Below, in pieces: positions 7,995 to 17,354 of a DNA stretch of 48,895 nt. The notes beneath the pieces were generated by a model that had not been told where the DNA came from, made no database searches, and was given only the letters and a program-made list of their open reading frames with translations. Each line of letters opens with the position of its first letter. The first letter of the stretch is position 1. A program made the position numbers and the translations under genes. Origin of the DNA: Anaerolineae bacterium (lineage in GTDB: Bacteria > Chloroflexota > Anaerolineae > Aggregatilineales > UBA3940); contig JAFGOY010000020.1 in NCBI GenBank assembly GCA_016926255.1, positions 1 through 48,895 of the forward strand. Direction: 5' to 3'.

Positions 7995-8666
7995 ATGTGC
8001 GGACGGATGACATTTACCATCAACTTGAGCGAACTGGCAGGTGTATTTCCCTGGCTGATCGTGCCCGATGTGCAGGTCGCCCCACGCTACAACGTCGCAC
8101 CGACCCAGCCGGTGCCTGTCGTTGCCAATGACGGGCAGCAGCGGCTCGACTTTTTCACCTGGGGCCTGATCCCTTCCTGGGCAAAAGACCCCAGAATGGG
8201 CAGCCGGATGATCAACGCCCGTGCGGAGACAGTCGCCGAGAAGCCTGCCTACCGCGCCGCCTACCGACGCAGACGTTGCCTGGTTCTGGCTGATGGATTC
8301 TACGAATGGCGCAAAGAACCCGGATCAGGAGGCAAAACGCCGATGTATATTCGCCTGGAGTCGAGGGAGCCTTTTGCGCTTGCGGGCCTGTGGGAGCGCT
8401 GGCAGTCGCCACACGGGGACGAAATCCTGTCGTGCACCATCATCACCACAACACCCAATTCCCTGCTCGCCCCCATCCACGATCGCATGCCGGTGATACT
8501 GCCGTCCAACACCTATGACGAGTGGCTTGATCCGGGAGAAAAACAACCACCGGCATTGGATCATTTGCTGAAACCCTATCCGCCCGGCGAGATGGAAACC
8601 TACGCCGTCACGCCGCTTGTCAACAGCCCAACCAATGACAGCCCGGAGTGCATTACCCCGGCCTGA
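7995..8666 (+). CDS. SRAP-domain protein (YedK/HMCES family)
   Basis: SRAP proteins covalently trap abasic sites in single-stranded DNA through the amino-terminal cysteine, forming a thiazolidine crosslink that shields the site. The product is 223 aa, the normal length. The catalytic set is intact: C2 (exposed after Met removal, MCGR), N74 (INARAET), E104 (GFYEWRK) and H162 (PIHDRMPVI). GGGAGG lies 7 bases before the ATG. It is divergent from tsaD, sharing a 102-base intergenic region where I see no firm promoter pair. Confidence 0.93.
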   Translation: MCGRMTFTINLSELAGVFPWLIVPDVQVAPRYNVAPTQPVPVVANDGQQRLDFFTWGLIPSWAKDPRMGSRMINARAETVAEKPAYRAAYRRRRCLVLADGFYEWRKEPGSGGKTPMYIRLESREPFALAGLWERWQSPHGDEILSCTIITTTPNSLLAPIHDRMPVILPSNTYDEWLDPGEKQPPALDHLLKPYPPGEMETYAVTPLVNSPTNDSPECITPA

Positions 8667-8702
8667 TAAATGTCTGATGTGCTTCGCAGAAAGGAGATTG
8701 CC

Positions 8703-9731
8703 ATGAAATTGGTATCGTATGTCAACCTGCCGCTTGAGCCGGAGACATTCTCCGTCAAGTTGGGTGCCATGATCGGCGAGGAGTGTATTATCGACCTGAC
8801 CGTCGCCCAGACCTGGGCGCAGGGCGCGCGAAACTTCATTGCCCGCGAGCTTCCAACTTCGGTACTGGCGCTTCTCCGGAACTGGGACGACGACAGTCAG
8901 CACCTCGAGGCGTTGATCGAACTGCTGCCAGGGACAGAATGCCTAGGGTTGAAAGGCTCCGGGAGACTACCTGTAGCCTATCCGCGCGGTGATGTGTTCC
9001 TGCTGCCGCCGCTGCCCAATATCCTCAGCCTGAGAGATTTCTATGGCTTCGAGCAGCACGTCAGGGAGTCTTTCAGGCAGCACGGCAAAGCCGTTCCGCG
9101 CGAGTGGTACGATATCCCCGTGTTTTGCTACGGTAATCCCTACACCCTCCTGGGGCCTGATCAGCCGCTGCCAATGCCCGCAGGCGGCACCGATCTCGAT
9201 TTCGAACTTGAAATCGCCTGCGTCATCGGGAAGGATGGGATCGACATTCCACCGGAGGAGGCGAATGACTACATCGCAGGTTATATGATCATGAACGATT
9301 GGAGCCTGCGCGACATGCAGCAGCAGGAAATGCGAGTCGGCCTCGGCCCAGCCAAAGGCAAGGACTTTGGCACATCGTTCGGCCCAGCACTAGTCACTCC
9401 CAGGGAACTCGAAGCCAGGCAGATCGACGAAGGCGTTGGCCTGCGCTATGACCTGGAGATGATTGCCAGGGTGAATGGTGAAGAACGGTCACGCGGGAAT
9501 TTCGCCGAGATCCACTGGACTTTTGCCGAGATGATCGCCCGCGCCTCTCAGAACGTGATGCTCCACCCCGGCGAAGTGATTGGCTCCGGGACAGTCGGGA
9601 CGGGCTGTTTGCTCGAAGCAGGCGCGGCGGATACCGGGGAGTGGCTCAAGCCGGGCGACTGGGTCGAACTGGAAGTCGAATGCCTGGGTCGACTGACGAC
9701 CGAGATTCTGCCGCCCGATCAGGCGGGTTGA
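8703..9731 (+). CDS. Fumarylacetoacetate hydrolase family protein
   Basis: The start at 8703 is chosen because AAAGGAG lies 6 bases upstream; an in-frame ATG at 8670 has no such site. The product is 342 aa. The FAH catalytic barrel covers about residues 120-335, with the acidic metal-binding residues in DFELEIACVIG and the GSGTVGTGC segment near the end. Family members hydrolyse or decarboxylate beta-diketo acids and hydroxy-oxo-dienoates using Mg2+ or Mn2+. The substrate cannot be read from sequence, and the neighbours (SRAP, upp) do not define a catabolic pathway. The N-terminal 90 residues look like the FAH cap domain. Confidence 0.88.
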   Translation: MKLVSYVNLPLEPETFSVKLGAMIGEECIIDLTVAQTWAQGARNFIARELPTSVLALLRNWDDDSQHLEALIELLPGTECLGLKGSGRLPVAYPRGDVFLLPPLPNILSLRDFYGFEQHVRESFRQHGKAVPREWYDIPVFCYGNPYTLLGPDQPLPMPAGGTDLDFELEIACVIGKDGIDIPPEEANDYIAGYMIMNDWSLRDMQQQEMRVGLGPAKGKDFGTSFGPALVTPRELEARQIDEGVGLRYDLEMIARVNGEERSRGNFAEIHWTFAEMIARASQNVMLHPGEVIGSGTVGTGCLLEAGAADTGEWLKPGDWVELEVECLGRLTTEILPPDQAG

Positions 9732-9748
9732 CGCTGGGGAATCGCTGC

Positions 9749-9777
9749 TTGCCGACCAACTGATCCCGGCGTACAAT
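9749..9777 (+). promoter_or_regulatory. Sigma-70-type promoter of upp
   Basis: TTGCCG (9749-9754), a 17-base spacer and TACAAT (9772-9777) form a good housekeeping-type promoter. Transcription would begin near 9784, giving a leader of about 30 bases that contains AAGGAGG just before the upp ATG. Confidence 0.6.
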
Positions 9778-9815
9778 CACACCGGCTCACCAAATATAAG
9801 GAGGAACCAGACGCG

Positions 9816-10442
9816 ATGCAGGGCGTTCATATCTCCAACCATCCACTGGTAAAGCATAAGCTGACCATTCTTCGTGATAAGAGCACCAATTCGACACAGT
9901 TCCGCCAACTGGTAAGGGAACTCGCCATTTTGCTGTGTTATGAGGCCACCCAGGATATGGCCCTTGAACCCAAATCGGTCGAGACACCGATGGGGCAAGC
10001 CGAAGGTGCCGAGTTGAAGGAGCGGATCGGGCTGGTACCGATCCTGCGGGCCGGGCTGGGGATGGTAAACGGGGTGTGGGAAATGATGCCCTCGTCCGAG
10101 GTCTGGCATATCGGCCTGTACCGCGACGAAGAAACACTGCGCCCGGTCGAATATTACAACAAACTCCCCGTCGACCCGACCGTTCAGGTCTGCCTGATCC
10201 TCGACCCGATGCTGGCGACCGGCGGATCGGCGGTGGCAACCGTCGATATCCTCAAAGAATGGGGAGCACGCCGGATCAAATTCGTTGGGCTGATCGCCGC
10301 GCCTGAGGGTGTCAGAGCGTTGCACGATGCTCACCCCGACGTTCCCATTCATATCGCCACCATCGACGAACGTTTGAACGATATAGGGTTTATCGTCCCC
10401 GGCCTGGGTGATGCAGGAGACAGGCAGTTTGGAACAGGCTAG
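9816..10442 (+). CDS. upp: Uracil phosphoribosyltransferase
   Basis: The enzyme makes UMP from uracil and PRPP (pyrimidine salvage). The product is 208 aa, exactly the family size. The PRPP-binding loop LDPMLATGGSA, the VPILRAGLGM segment and the C-terminal uracil-binding region IDERLNDIGFIVPGLGDAGDR are all present. AAGGAGG precedes the ATG. The 3' end overlaps the start of the WecA-like gene, so the two are probably translationally coupled. Uracil phosphoribosyltransferase and a UDP-sugar-using transferase could share a link through UMP, but that is speculation. Confidence 0.97.
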   Translation: MQGVHISNHPLVKHKLTILRDKSTNSTQFRQLVRELAILLCYEATQDMALEPKSVETPMGQAEGAELKERIGLVPILRAGLGMVNGVWEMMPSSEVWHIGLYRDEETLRPVEYYNKLPVDPTVQVCLILDPMLATGGSAVATVDILKEWGARRIKFVGLIAAPEGVRALHDAHPDVPIHIATIDERLNDIGFIVPGLGDAGDRQFGTG

Positions 10443-11541
10443 CAACCAGCCCTTTCCGCTGGGAGTCTTTGCGATCACATTCGGTGTGGCGTTTCTCCTT
10501 GCACTGATCCTGACGCCGCTCTCCCGCAAGCTGGGTGAGAAATGGAAAGTCGTCGCTGTTCCCGGTGGACGCCGCCAGCATTCGCAGCCAGTATCGAGGA
10601 TCGGTGGGTTAGCGATTTACATCGCATTCGTCGCCGCCGTGATCCTCTCGCAGCTTTTCGTTGTGAACCCGGCAGCGCCCGGATCGAACCTGCCGGGCAG
10701 CCTGACCATCTATCGGTTCGATCCCAAAGAAGTGATCCGGCTGGCAGGACTGCTGATCGGCGGCACGCTTATTTTCCTGGTCGGCCTGTACGACGACTGG
10801 CGAGAACTTTCTCCGGTGCCCCAATACATCGCCCAGGTGATCGCCGCCGGGATCGCCGTCGGCTTTCTGATCTTCATCGAGTATGTGAACAATCCCTTCA
10901 CCGGGCAGCAAACCCAGAATTTCCCCTATCTGATCACGGCGACGATCAGCCTTTTCTGGCTCGGCCTGATGATGAACACCGTCAACTGGCTGGATGGTCT
11001 GGACGGACTGTCGACCGGCGTCGTGGCGATTGCCTGCGTGGTGCTGTTTGCCAACGGCGTCTTCCGGCTCGATCCGCCACAGCACAGCGTCGCCCTGCTG
11101 CCGTTGGCGCTGCTCGGCGCGACGCTCGGCTTTCTGCCGTTCAATTTTTCACCAGCACGTGTCTTTCTCGGCTCGTCGGGGGCGTTTTTCCTTGGCTTTT
11201 CGCTTGGCGTGTTGAGCATCATCGGCGGGGCAAAGATGGCGTCGATCCTGCTGGTAATGGGCCTCCCGCTGCTGGATGTCGCGTGGCAGATTTTCAGCAG
11301 GATCTCGAGAGGGAAAAACCCGGTTCAGGGCGACCGGGGACACCTGCATTTCCGACTGCATGATCAGGGCTTCTCGCAGCGCCAGATCGTGATCGGCTAT
11401 TACGTGTTTTGCGCTGCTTTCGGCGGGCTGGCGCTGTTCATCTCCTCGCGGCTCTACAAGCTTATCGCGCTGGTCGTGATGGGCGCGATCTGTCTCGCGG
11501 GTTTCATCTGGCTCACCCGGCAGGACCGCAAGGTAGGGTAA
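10429..11541 (+). CDS. WecA/MraY-family undecaprenyl-phosphate sugar-1-phosphate transferase
   Basis: The start is placed at TTG 10429, 9 bases after AGGAG (10415-10419). ATG 10411 and GTG 10408 are in frame upstream but lack a site, so the choice is not certain. The product is about 370 aa with 10-11 predicted TM helices. Family landmarks are present: the Asp pair in GLYDDW, the substrate motif NTVNWLDGLDGL, and the cytoplasmic HLHF after GDRG. It transfers a sugar-1-phosphate from a UDP-sugar to undecaprenyl phosphate, initiating peptidoglycan, teichoic-acid-like or O-glycan synthesis. The lack of mur neighbours and the length favour WecA/TagO over MraY. It may serve the polysaccharide locus further along. 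Confidence 0.85.
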   Translation: MEQASNQPFPLGVFAITFGVAFLLALILTPLSRKLGEKWKVVAVPGGRRQHSQPVSRIGGLAIYIAFVAAVILSQLFVVNPAAPGSNLPGSLTIYRFDPKEVIRLAGLLIGGTLIFLVGLYDDWRELSPVPQYIAQVIAAGIAVGFLIFIEYVNNPFTGQQTQNFPYLITATISLFWLGLMMNTVNWLDGLDGLSTGVVAIACVVLFANGVFRLDPPQHSVALLPLALLGATLGFLPFNFSPARVFLGSSGAFFLGFSLGVLSIIGGAKMASILLVMGLPLLDVAWQIFSRISRGKNPVQGDRGHLHFRLHDQGFSQRQIVIGYYVFCAAFGGLALFISSRLYKLIALVVMGAICLAGFIWLTRQDRKVG

Positions 11542-11546
11542 ACCCG

Positions 11547-12314
11547 CTACTTGTACTCCAACTCGCGATCCAGCACCCGGCTGAAGATCACTTCCGAAAG
11601 ACTGATCAGCCCCATCATGAAAAGATCGACCACCAGCGCCGAGATAAAGGCAAAACTCAGCCACTTCGCCAGCCGCGCAAACGGCTCTTCGAGAAGATAA
11701 TTCAACACCACTCTAAGATCGAGGATCAGCAGGAAAATGGTTATCGCCGCCACTGCGCCCGCCAGCAGCCACCAGTTGATCCGGTCATGCTCTTCGGGGA
11801 GCATCGCATTGGCAATGGCGAAGATCAGGTAAAACCACAACCAGAAATCGGGGGCGGACATAAACGTATTGAACCCGACACCGATGGCCGGCAGGTCACC
11901 GGTTGCCAGCGATGAGATCAGGGCATCGGTATCGAAATGCGAACCACCGATCAGGCTGATCACGAGAATCCCTGTCACCAGCGGGATCATACCGACAAGC
12001 GAAGCACGGACGATATCGGTATTCTTATCAATCTCCACCAGCCCCAACCGGATCACGCCACCGCGCTGTTTCTCAGGCCAGATGCGGAACTTCTTGATCT
12101 TCACCCGCAGCGCCTGGGCCAGCACCCACTGGCTCAACTCGTGGAGCACCACCCCCGGCAGCAACGCCAGATAATAGATCAGCACAGCCGCCTGGGGATT
12201 GTTGGTCAACAGCAGCCCCAGTCCCTGAACGTGCCGGTGAATCCAGCGTTCAACTTGAACCAGGGGCCAGATCGCTATGGCGGCCAATAACCAGGGCAGT
12301 AACCACTCAGGCAT
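11547..12314 (-). CDS. M50-like multi-pass membrane protein with altered zinc motif
   Basis: The product is 255 aa with about six hydrophobic segments. The second carries LPGVVLHELSQW, which aligns with the HExxH zinc motif of site-2/M50 proteases but has Gln62 in place of the second His (H58, E59, Q62). An ANAMLPEEHDR segment near residue 165-175 sits where M50 proteins carry their third metal ligand (Asp). Chloroflexota contain a family of such M50-like proteins of unknown role. Either zinc binding uses another ligand or this is a pseudoprotease. It converges with the WecA-like gene (5 bases between the stops). Confidence 0.65.
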   Translation of the reverse strand: MPEWLLPWLLAAIAIWPLVQVERWIHRHVQGLGLLLTNNPQAAVLIYYLALLPGVVLHELSQWVLAQALRVKIKKFRIWPEKQRGGVIRLGLVEIDKNTDIVRASLVGMIPLVTGILVISLIGGSHFDTDALISSLATGDLPAIGVGFNTFMSAPDFWLWFYLIFAIANAMLPEEHDRINWWLLAGAVAAITIFLLILDLRVVLNYLLEEPFARLAKWLSFAFISALVVDLFMMGLISLSEVIFSRVLDRELEYK

Positions 12315-12426
12315 AGGCTGTCAATCCTTGACTATCCCGCATCAACCTGAAAGCATTATAGGGCACGGGGGCTTATCACTACAACTCATTACGATTCATC
12401 CCTGGAAGTGGTTGCTCATAGGATGC

Positions 12427-12450
12427 AAAAAGGCGCACCGAAGTGCGCCC
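12427..12450 (-). terminator. Intrinsic terminator after tpiA
   Basis: On the minus strand GGCGCAC, loop TTCG, GTGCGCC, followed by TTTTT. The 7-bp GC stem with a UUCG tetraloop and a U run is a textbook Rho-independent terminator, 20 bases past the tpiA stop. Confidence 0.92.
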
Positions 12451-12470
12451 TGATATGGTAAGCCGGGTGA

Positions 12471-13241
12471 CTAGAGGCCCCGAACCTCGGCAGAGACACG
12501 AACCAAAGTAATGAAATCCTCGGCTTTGAGCGATGCGCCGCCGATCAAACCGCCATCGATCTCCGGCTGTTCCATCAACTCCTTGACGTTAGAGGGTTTC
12601 ATGCTGCCGCCGTACTGGATGATCATCGCCTGGGCGACGGCATCCCCGTAGATAGTCGCCAGCGTCGCACGAACGACCTGCCCGATGATGCGGTTGGCGT
12701 CTTCGGGGGTCGCGGCCAGCCCGGTGCCAATTGCCCAGATCGGCTCGTAGGCCACGACGATGCCCTTAGCCTGCTCGGCGGTGATCCCCTCAAAACCGGC
12801 TTTCACCTGCCCGCTGACGAACGCCTCGGTTTCACCCGCCTGGTTCTGTTCCAGGCTTTCGCCAACAGCGACAATAGGTTTCAGGCCGTGAGCAAGCGCC
12901 GCCTTGATCTTCTTATTGACCGTCTCATCGGTTTCACCAAAATAGGCCCGGCGCTCTGAGTGGCCGATGATCACATAATCGACCAGTTCCTTGAGCATCA
13001 CCGGCGAGACTTCGCCGGTATAAGCACCGCTGTCTTCCCAGTACATATTCTGCGCACCGACTTTGACCGTCGAACCCTTCAGCGCCTCAGAAACCGCCGC
13101 CAGCGCCGTGAACGGTGTACATACCGCCTGGGTGACACCCGGATAATCGGCGAGAGGTCCCTTGACCGCGTTGACGAGTTCCAGCGCCTCGGCAACGGTT
13201 TTATTCATTTTCCAGTTCCCAGCTATGAATGGCTTACGCAT
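12471..13241 (-). CDS. tpiA: Triosephosphate isomerase
   Basis: The enzyme interconverts dihydroxyacetone phosphate and glyceraldehyde 3-phosphate. The product is 256 aa. Signature residues are GNWKMNKT (substrate Asn/Lys), IIGHSERR (catalytic His) and AYEPIWAIGTG (catalytic Glu, closing loop 6), with the phosphate-binding GGSMKPSN near the end. It is the last gene of gap-pgk-tpiA. AGAAGGAG lies upstream of the ATG. A terminator-like hairpin lies between it and pgk (13291-13323), so it may be partly uncoupled. Confidence 0.98.
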   Translation of the reverse strand: MRKPFIAGNWKMNKTVAEALELVNAVKGPLADYPGVTQAVCTPFTALAAVSEALKGSTVKVGAQNMYWEDSGAYTGEVSPVMLKELVDYVIIGHSERRAYFGETDETVNKKIKAALAHGLKPIVAVGESLEQNQAGETEAFVSGQVKAGFEGITAEQAKGIVVAYEPIWAIGTGLAATPEDANRIIGQVVRATLATIYGDAVAQAMIIQYGGSMKPSNVKELMEQPEIDGGLIGGASLKAEDFITLVRVSAEVRGL

Positions 13242-13290
13242 GGGTTTTTCTCCTTCTCTAATACAAGATGTCTAGATCATATCACAGTTA

Positions 13291-13323
13291 GAAAACGAGC
13301 CAGCCTGTAACATGGCTGGCTCG
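13291..13323 (-). terminator. Stem-loop between pgk and tpiA
   Basis: CGAGCCAGCC (13296-13305) and GGCTGGCTCG (13314-13323) pair perfectly over 10 bp with an 8-base loop. On the minus strand the stem is followed by TTTTC. It lies 24 bases past the pgk stop and 50 bases before tpiA, so it can reduce read-through into tpiA or act as an mRNA processing or stability element. Confidence 0.7.
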
Positions 13324-13347
13324 CATAAAACTTTCCTGTGGCCTGCC

Positions 13348-14535
13348 CTACTTGTCGTTCAGGGCGGCCAGACCGGGGAGGACTTTGCCTTCCATCATTT
13401 CCAGGCTGGCACCCCCACCCGTGCTGACGTGGGTGACTTTGTCGGCCAGCCCGGCCTGGTTGATCGCCGAAGCCGAGTCGCCACCGCCGATGATCGTCAG
13501 TGCACCGGCAGCGGTTCGTTCAGCGAGAACCTCCGCAACGGCGAACGTACCTTTGGCAAACGGGGCCATTTCAAAAACGCCCATTGGCCCGTTCCAGGCA
13601 ATCGTCATCGCGTCGGAGAGTTTATCACTGTACAACTTGACCGTTTCCTCGCCAATATCGAGGAGACGCCAGCCGTCGGGCACTCCGTCGGCAACCTTGA
13701 TCGTTTTGGTGTTGGCTGCTGCATCAAAGGCATCGGCAATCACACCGTCGACCGGCAGGATCAGCTTATCGCCAGCTTTGGCGAGAATAGCCTTTGCCGT
13801 ATCGATGGACTCAGCTTCGACCAGCGAGTCACCCATTGCGATCCCCTGCGCGGCGAAGAAAGTATTCGCCATGCCGCCGCCGATCAACACCATATCGGCT
13901 TTATCGAGCAGGTTTTCGGTCACTTCAATCTTGCCAGAAATCTTCGCCCCACCGAGGATGGCGGCGAAAGGCCGCTTCGGGTTGTCGAGCGCGTTGCCCA
14001 GGAATTCGATCTCCTTTTCCATCAGGAGGCCAGCGACCGCCGGTAGATACCGGGTCACTCCCTCGGTGCTGGAGTGAGCGCGGTGCGCCGATCCAAAAGC
14101 GTCATTGACGTAGATATCGCCCAGTTTGGCTAGCTTCTCGGCAATTTCGAGGTCGTTTTTCGTCTCGCCCGCGTAAAAGCGCGTATTCTCAAGGACAAGC
14201 ACGCCGCCGTCGGGGAGATCGGCGACTGCCTTTTCGGCTACCTCGCCGATGCAATCGTCGGCAAAGGCCACGTCGATGCCCAGCTTTTCGGCCAGAATCG
14301 GCACCACCGGCTTGAGTGAGAATTCCGGGTTGCGCTCGCCTTTCGGACGCCCTAGGTGCGACATCAGGATCAGCGCCCTGGGTTTCTGGTCGAGGATCGC
14401 CCGTAAGGTCGGAAGCGCCGCAACTATTCGCGTGTCGTCGGCGACTTCGCCATTTTGAATCGGCACGTTGAAGTCAACGCGCACAAGAACACGTTTACCT
14501 TTCAGGTCAACATCACGAATCGTCTTTTTATTCAT
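13348..14535 (-). CDS. pgk: Phosphoglycerate kinase
   Basis: The enzyme transfers phosphate from 1,3-bisphosphoglycerate to ADP. The product is 395 aa, the usual length. [10 protein letters not shown] at the N-terminus, the SHLGRPKG substrate loop, AHSSTEGV, the GGAKISGK hinge region and the C-terminal nucleotide-binding IIGGGDSAS are all present. It lies between gap and tpiA, the classic order. A palindromic repeat occupies the short space between it and gap. Confidence 0.98.
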   Translation of the reverse strand: MNKKTIRDVDLKGKRVLVRVDFNVPIQNGEVADDTRIVAALPTLRAILDQKPRALILMSHLGRPKGERNPEFSLKPVVPILAEKLGIDVAFADDCIGEVAEKAVADLPDGGVLVLENTRFYAGETKNDLEIAEKLAKLGDIYVNDAFGSAHRAHSSTEGVTRYLPAVAGLLMEKEIEFLGNALDNPKRPFAAILGGAKISGKIEVTENLLDKADMVLIGGGMANTFFAAQGIAMGDSLVEAESIDTAKAILAKAGDKLILPVDGVIADAFDAAANTKTIKVADGVPDGWRLLDIGEETVKLYSDKLSDAMTIAWNGPMGVFEMAPFAKGTFAVAEVLAERTAAGALTIIGGGDSASAINQAGLADKVTHVSTGGGASLEMMEGKVLPGLAALNDK

Positions 14536-14562
14536 TTAGAATGTCGCTCCCAGAGACAATCC

Positions 14563-14600
14563 GTAAGGGCGGAAATCTATAAAAGGAAATCCGCCCCTAC
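14563..14600. repeat. Imperfect GTAGGGGCGGA palindrome between gap and pgk
   Basis: GTAAGGGCGGA (14563-14573) and TCCGCCCCTAC (14590-14600) are inverted copies with one mismatch and a 16-base AT-rich loop. GTAGGGGCGGR words in inverted pairs are common as dispersed palindromes in Chloroflexota and cyanobacteria (recalled, not searched). Within this operon it may act as an mRNA-processing or attenuation stem. Confidence 0.5.
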
Positions 14601-14623
14601 AGTCGCTATCAAGGTAACAGAGT

Positions 14624-15634
<1,011 letters not shown>

Positions 15635-15646
15635 TAGAGTTTCTCC

Positions 15647-15675
15647 TTATCAACAAACTATTTTGATAGTGTCAA
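15647..15675 (-). promoter_or_regulatory. Promoter-like pair just upstream of gap
   Basis: On the minus strand TTGACA (15670-15675), a 17-base spacer and TGATAA (15647-15652). The hexamers are good, but transcription would begin near 15640, downstream of the AAGGAG ribosome binding site (15643-15648). The message would then be almost leaderless, or the match is fortuitous and the true start lies further upstream. Confidence 0.35.
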
Positions 15676-15702
15676 TAATATGCTAATGCGCCGCGTTTTC
15701 AT

Positions 15703-17034
15703 CTATGTGGTGGCATCTTCCGATGCTTCCACCAGATTGATAACAGCCTGCGCCAACAACCGAGAATCATGCCGCCAGGGATACTGTTGATCCACCAGCG
15801 GGCTGCTGACAATCCTGGCCCCTGAGCCAGAATTGCCGTTACTCATTCCTAATTGAACATACGCGAAATTCGCATCGGCGTCCAGTGCAGGATAGTAGTC
15901 GTTTACCAGTACAACGTCAAACAATCCAGGCCCGACCTGCCGTTCAATCGCCCTGACATGATCGATAACGCTGAACCCGCTCGTTTCCCCGGATTGGGTA
16001 GCGACGTTGCAGACATAAACCCGGAGCGCACGGGTGCGGCGGATCGCCTCGACGATGCCCGGCACGAGCAGGTTTGGCAGGATGCTGGTGAACAGGCTCC
16101 CAGGGCCGATCACGACGATATCGGCAGCCAGGATTGCCTTCACCGCATCGGGGTAAGCCGGGGCGTTCTCCGGTTCGAGGAACACCCGCTCGATAGCCCC
16201 CTCGATCTCAGGGATAGCCGACTCCCCCTCGACGCGCCGCGTCTGGCTGGACGGCTCGTCGCGCAGATCGGCCATCAGGGTAACGTCTTCCAGCGTAGAA
16301 GGAAGCACCTGCCCCCTGATCGCCAGCACCCGGCTGCTTTCGATTAGCGCCTGTTCGAAGCTCCCGGTGACGCTGCTCAACGCAGTGATGAATAGGTTCC
16401 CGAAGCTGTGGCCTTCCAACCCGCCTTCGCCAAACCGGTACTGGAAAAGCTGGGTCATCAGGTTTTCGTTGCGGGCCAGTGCCGCGATATTGTTGCGGAA
16501 GTCGCCGGGCGGCAGCACGCCCAGGTCGCGCCGTAGCCTGCCCGAACTTCCCCCGTCGTCGGCAACGGTAACGATTGCTGTCAGGTTCGAGGTGAAGTCT
16601 TTCAGGCCGCGCAGCAGGGCGGGAAGCCCGGTGCCGCCCCCTATCGCAACGATCTTCGGGCCGCGCTGGAGATGGCGCTGTTCGACCAGTGTCTCGATCA
16701 ACCGGTCCCTGCCAACATCCCAGGGGCTGAGGATCGTCCGGCTGATACGGTACATTGCCAGTACAACCAGCGCTGCCCCCACAACACCGGCCAGGACAGC
16801 CCGCAGCCAGAGCGGTGCGCCGCCAAGGGTCAGGATCGATTCGACAGGAGGTACAGGATAAGTTCTGAAGAAATGGAGCAGTAGAATGCCGAAGCCAAGC
16901 CCCAGCGCGGTAACGCCAAAAAATAAAACAATCAGCCAACGCTTAACACCAATACCGGGTGTTAGCCACATCAACAGTGTTCGCGCGGGTGTACGTTCGC
17001 TGTGCTTCAAGGTCTGCTCGCGAGGTTCAGGCAA
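15703..17034 (-). CDS. yvcK: YvcK-family (CofD-like) protein with N-terminal membrane segment
   Basis: YvcK/MgfK proteins bind UDP-sugars and are needed for growth on gluconeogenic carbon sources and for cell-envelope homeostasis. The product is up to 443 aa. Residues about 124-430 form the CofD-like fold with IVAIGGGTGLPALLRGL, TVADDGGSSGRLRRDLG, GDFRNNIAALA and IVIGPGSLFTSILPNL. The N-terminal 110 residues add two TM helices (about 33-54 and 74-93), an anchored form seen in Chloroflexota. The first in-frame start is TTG 17034; an ATG at 16971 would give 422 aa. Neither has a strong Shine-Dalgarno. It sits directly upstream of the gap operon. Confidence 0.9.
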   Translation of the reverse strand: MPEPREQTLKHSERTPARTLLMWLTPGIGVKRWLIVLFFGVTALGLGFGILLLHFFRTYPVPPVESILTLGGAPLWLRAVLAGVVGAALVVLAMYRISRTILSPWDVGRDRLIETLVEQRHLQRGPKIVAIGGGTGLPALLRGLKDFTSNLTAIVTVADDGGSSGRLRRDLGVLPPGDFRNNIAALARNENLMTQLFQYRFGEGGLEGHSFGNLFITALSSVTGSFEQALIESSRVLAIRGQVLPSTLEDVTLMADLRDEPSSQTRRVEGESAIPEIEGAIERVFLEPENAPAYPDAVKAILAADIVVIGPGSLFTSILPNLLVPGIVEAIRRTRALRVYVCNVATQSGETSGFSVIDHVRAIERQVGPGLFDVVLVNDYYPALDADANFAYVQLGMSNGNSGSGARIVSSPLVDQQYPWRHDSRLLAQAVINLVEASEDATT

Positions 17035-17354
17035 TAAACAGGTATCGGCGGGATAATACAGGAAATGAGCCGTCCCGTATTGACACGAACGGCTTCCCCT
17101 GTACTATGATTCATCCCATCCACCGCCGCCATGATACCCACTCTACTACCTGCTGTCAACGGGTTTGACGACCGCAAACTCGATGATCTGATGTTTTGCA
17201 TTCACCTGATCTGACATTCAGCGCAGCACCGCTCGACAAACTGGCCTTGAATGTTGGCTGTTTCAATGATACAACTTGTGATGAACTTGAATAAACGACT
17301 TTCTTCTCTGGAGAAACAGAGATTATTCACTTTGTAGCTGTGAAGGAGCAAGCA
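17035..17354. other. Divergent intergenic region between yvcK and phosphoglycerate mutase
   Basis: These 320 bases have no convincing gene. They hold a promoter-like pair facing the mutase (TTGAAT 17247-17252, 17 bases, TACAAC 17270-17275) and a leader hairpin TCTCTG-GAGAAA-CAGAGA (17305-17322). I see no clear promoter for yvcK. Confidence 0.4.
17247..17275 (+). promoter_or_regulatory. Candidate promoter of the phosphoglycerate mutase gene
   Basis: TTGAAT (17247-17252), a 17-base spacer and TACAAC (17270-17275), each four matches to consensus. It would give a 70-base leader containing the TCTCTG/CAGAGA hairpin at 17305-17322. Confidence 0.35.

Noticed and set aside
8325-8903. Minus-strand 192-aa frame opposite the SRAP and FAH genes
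   Set aside because: Spans two good plus-strand genes with ribosome binding sites; no recognisable domain.
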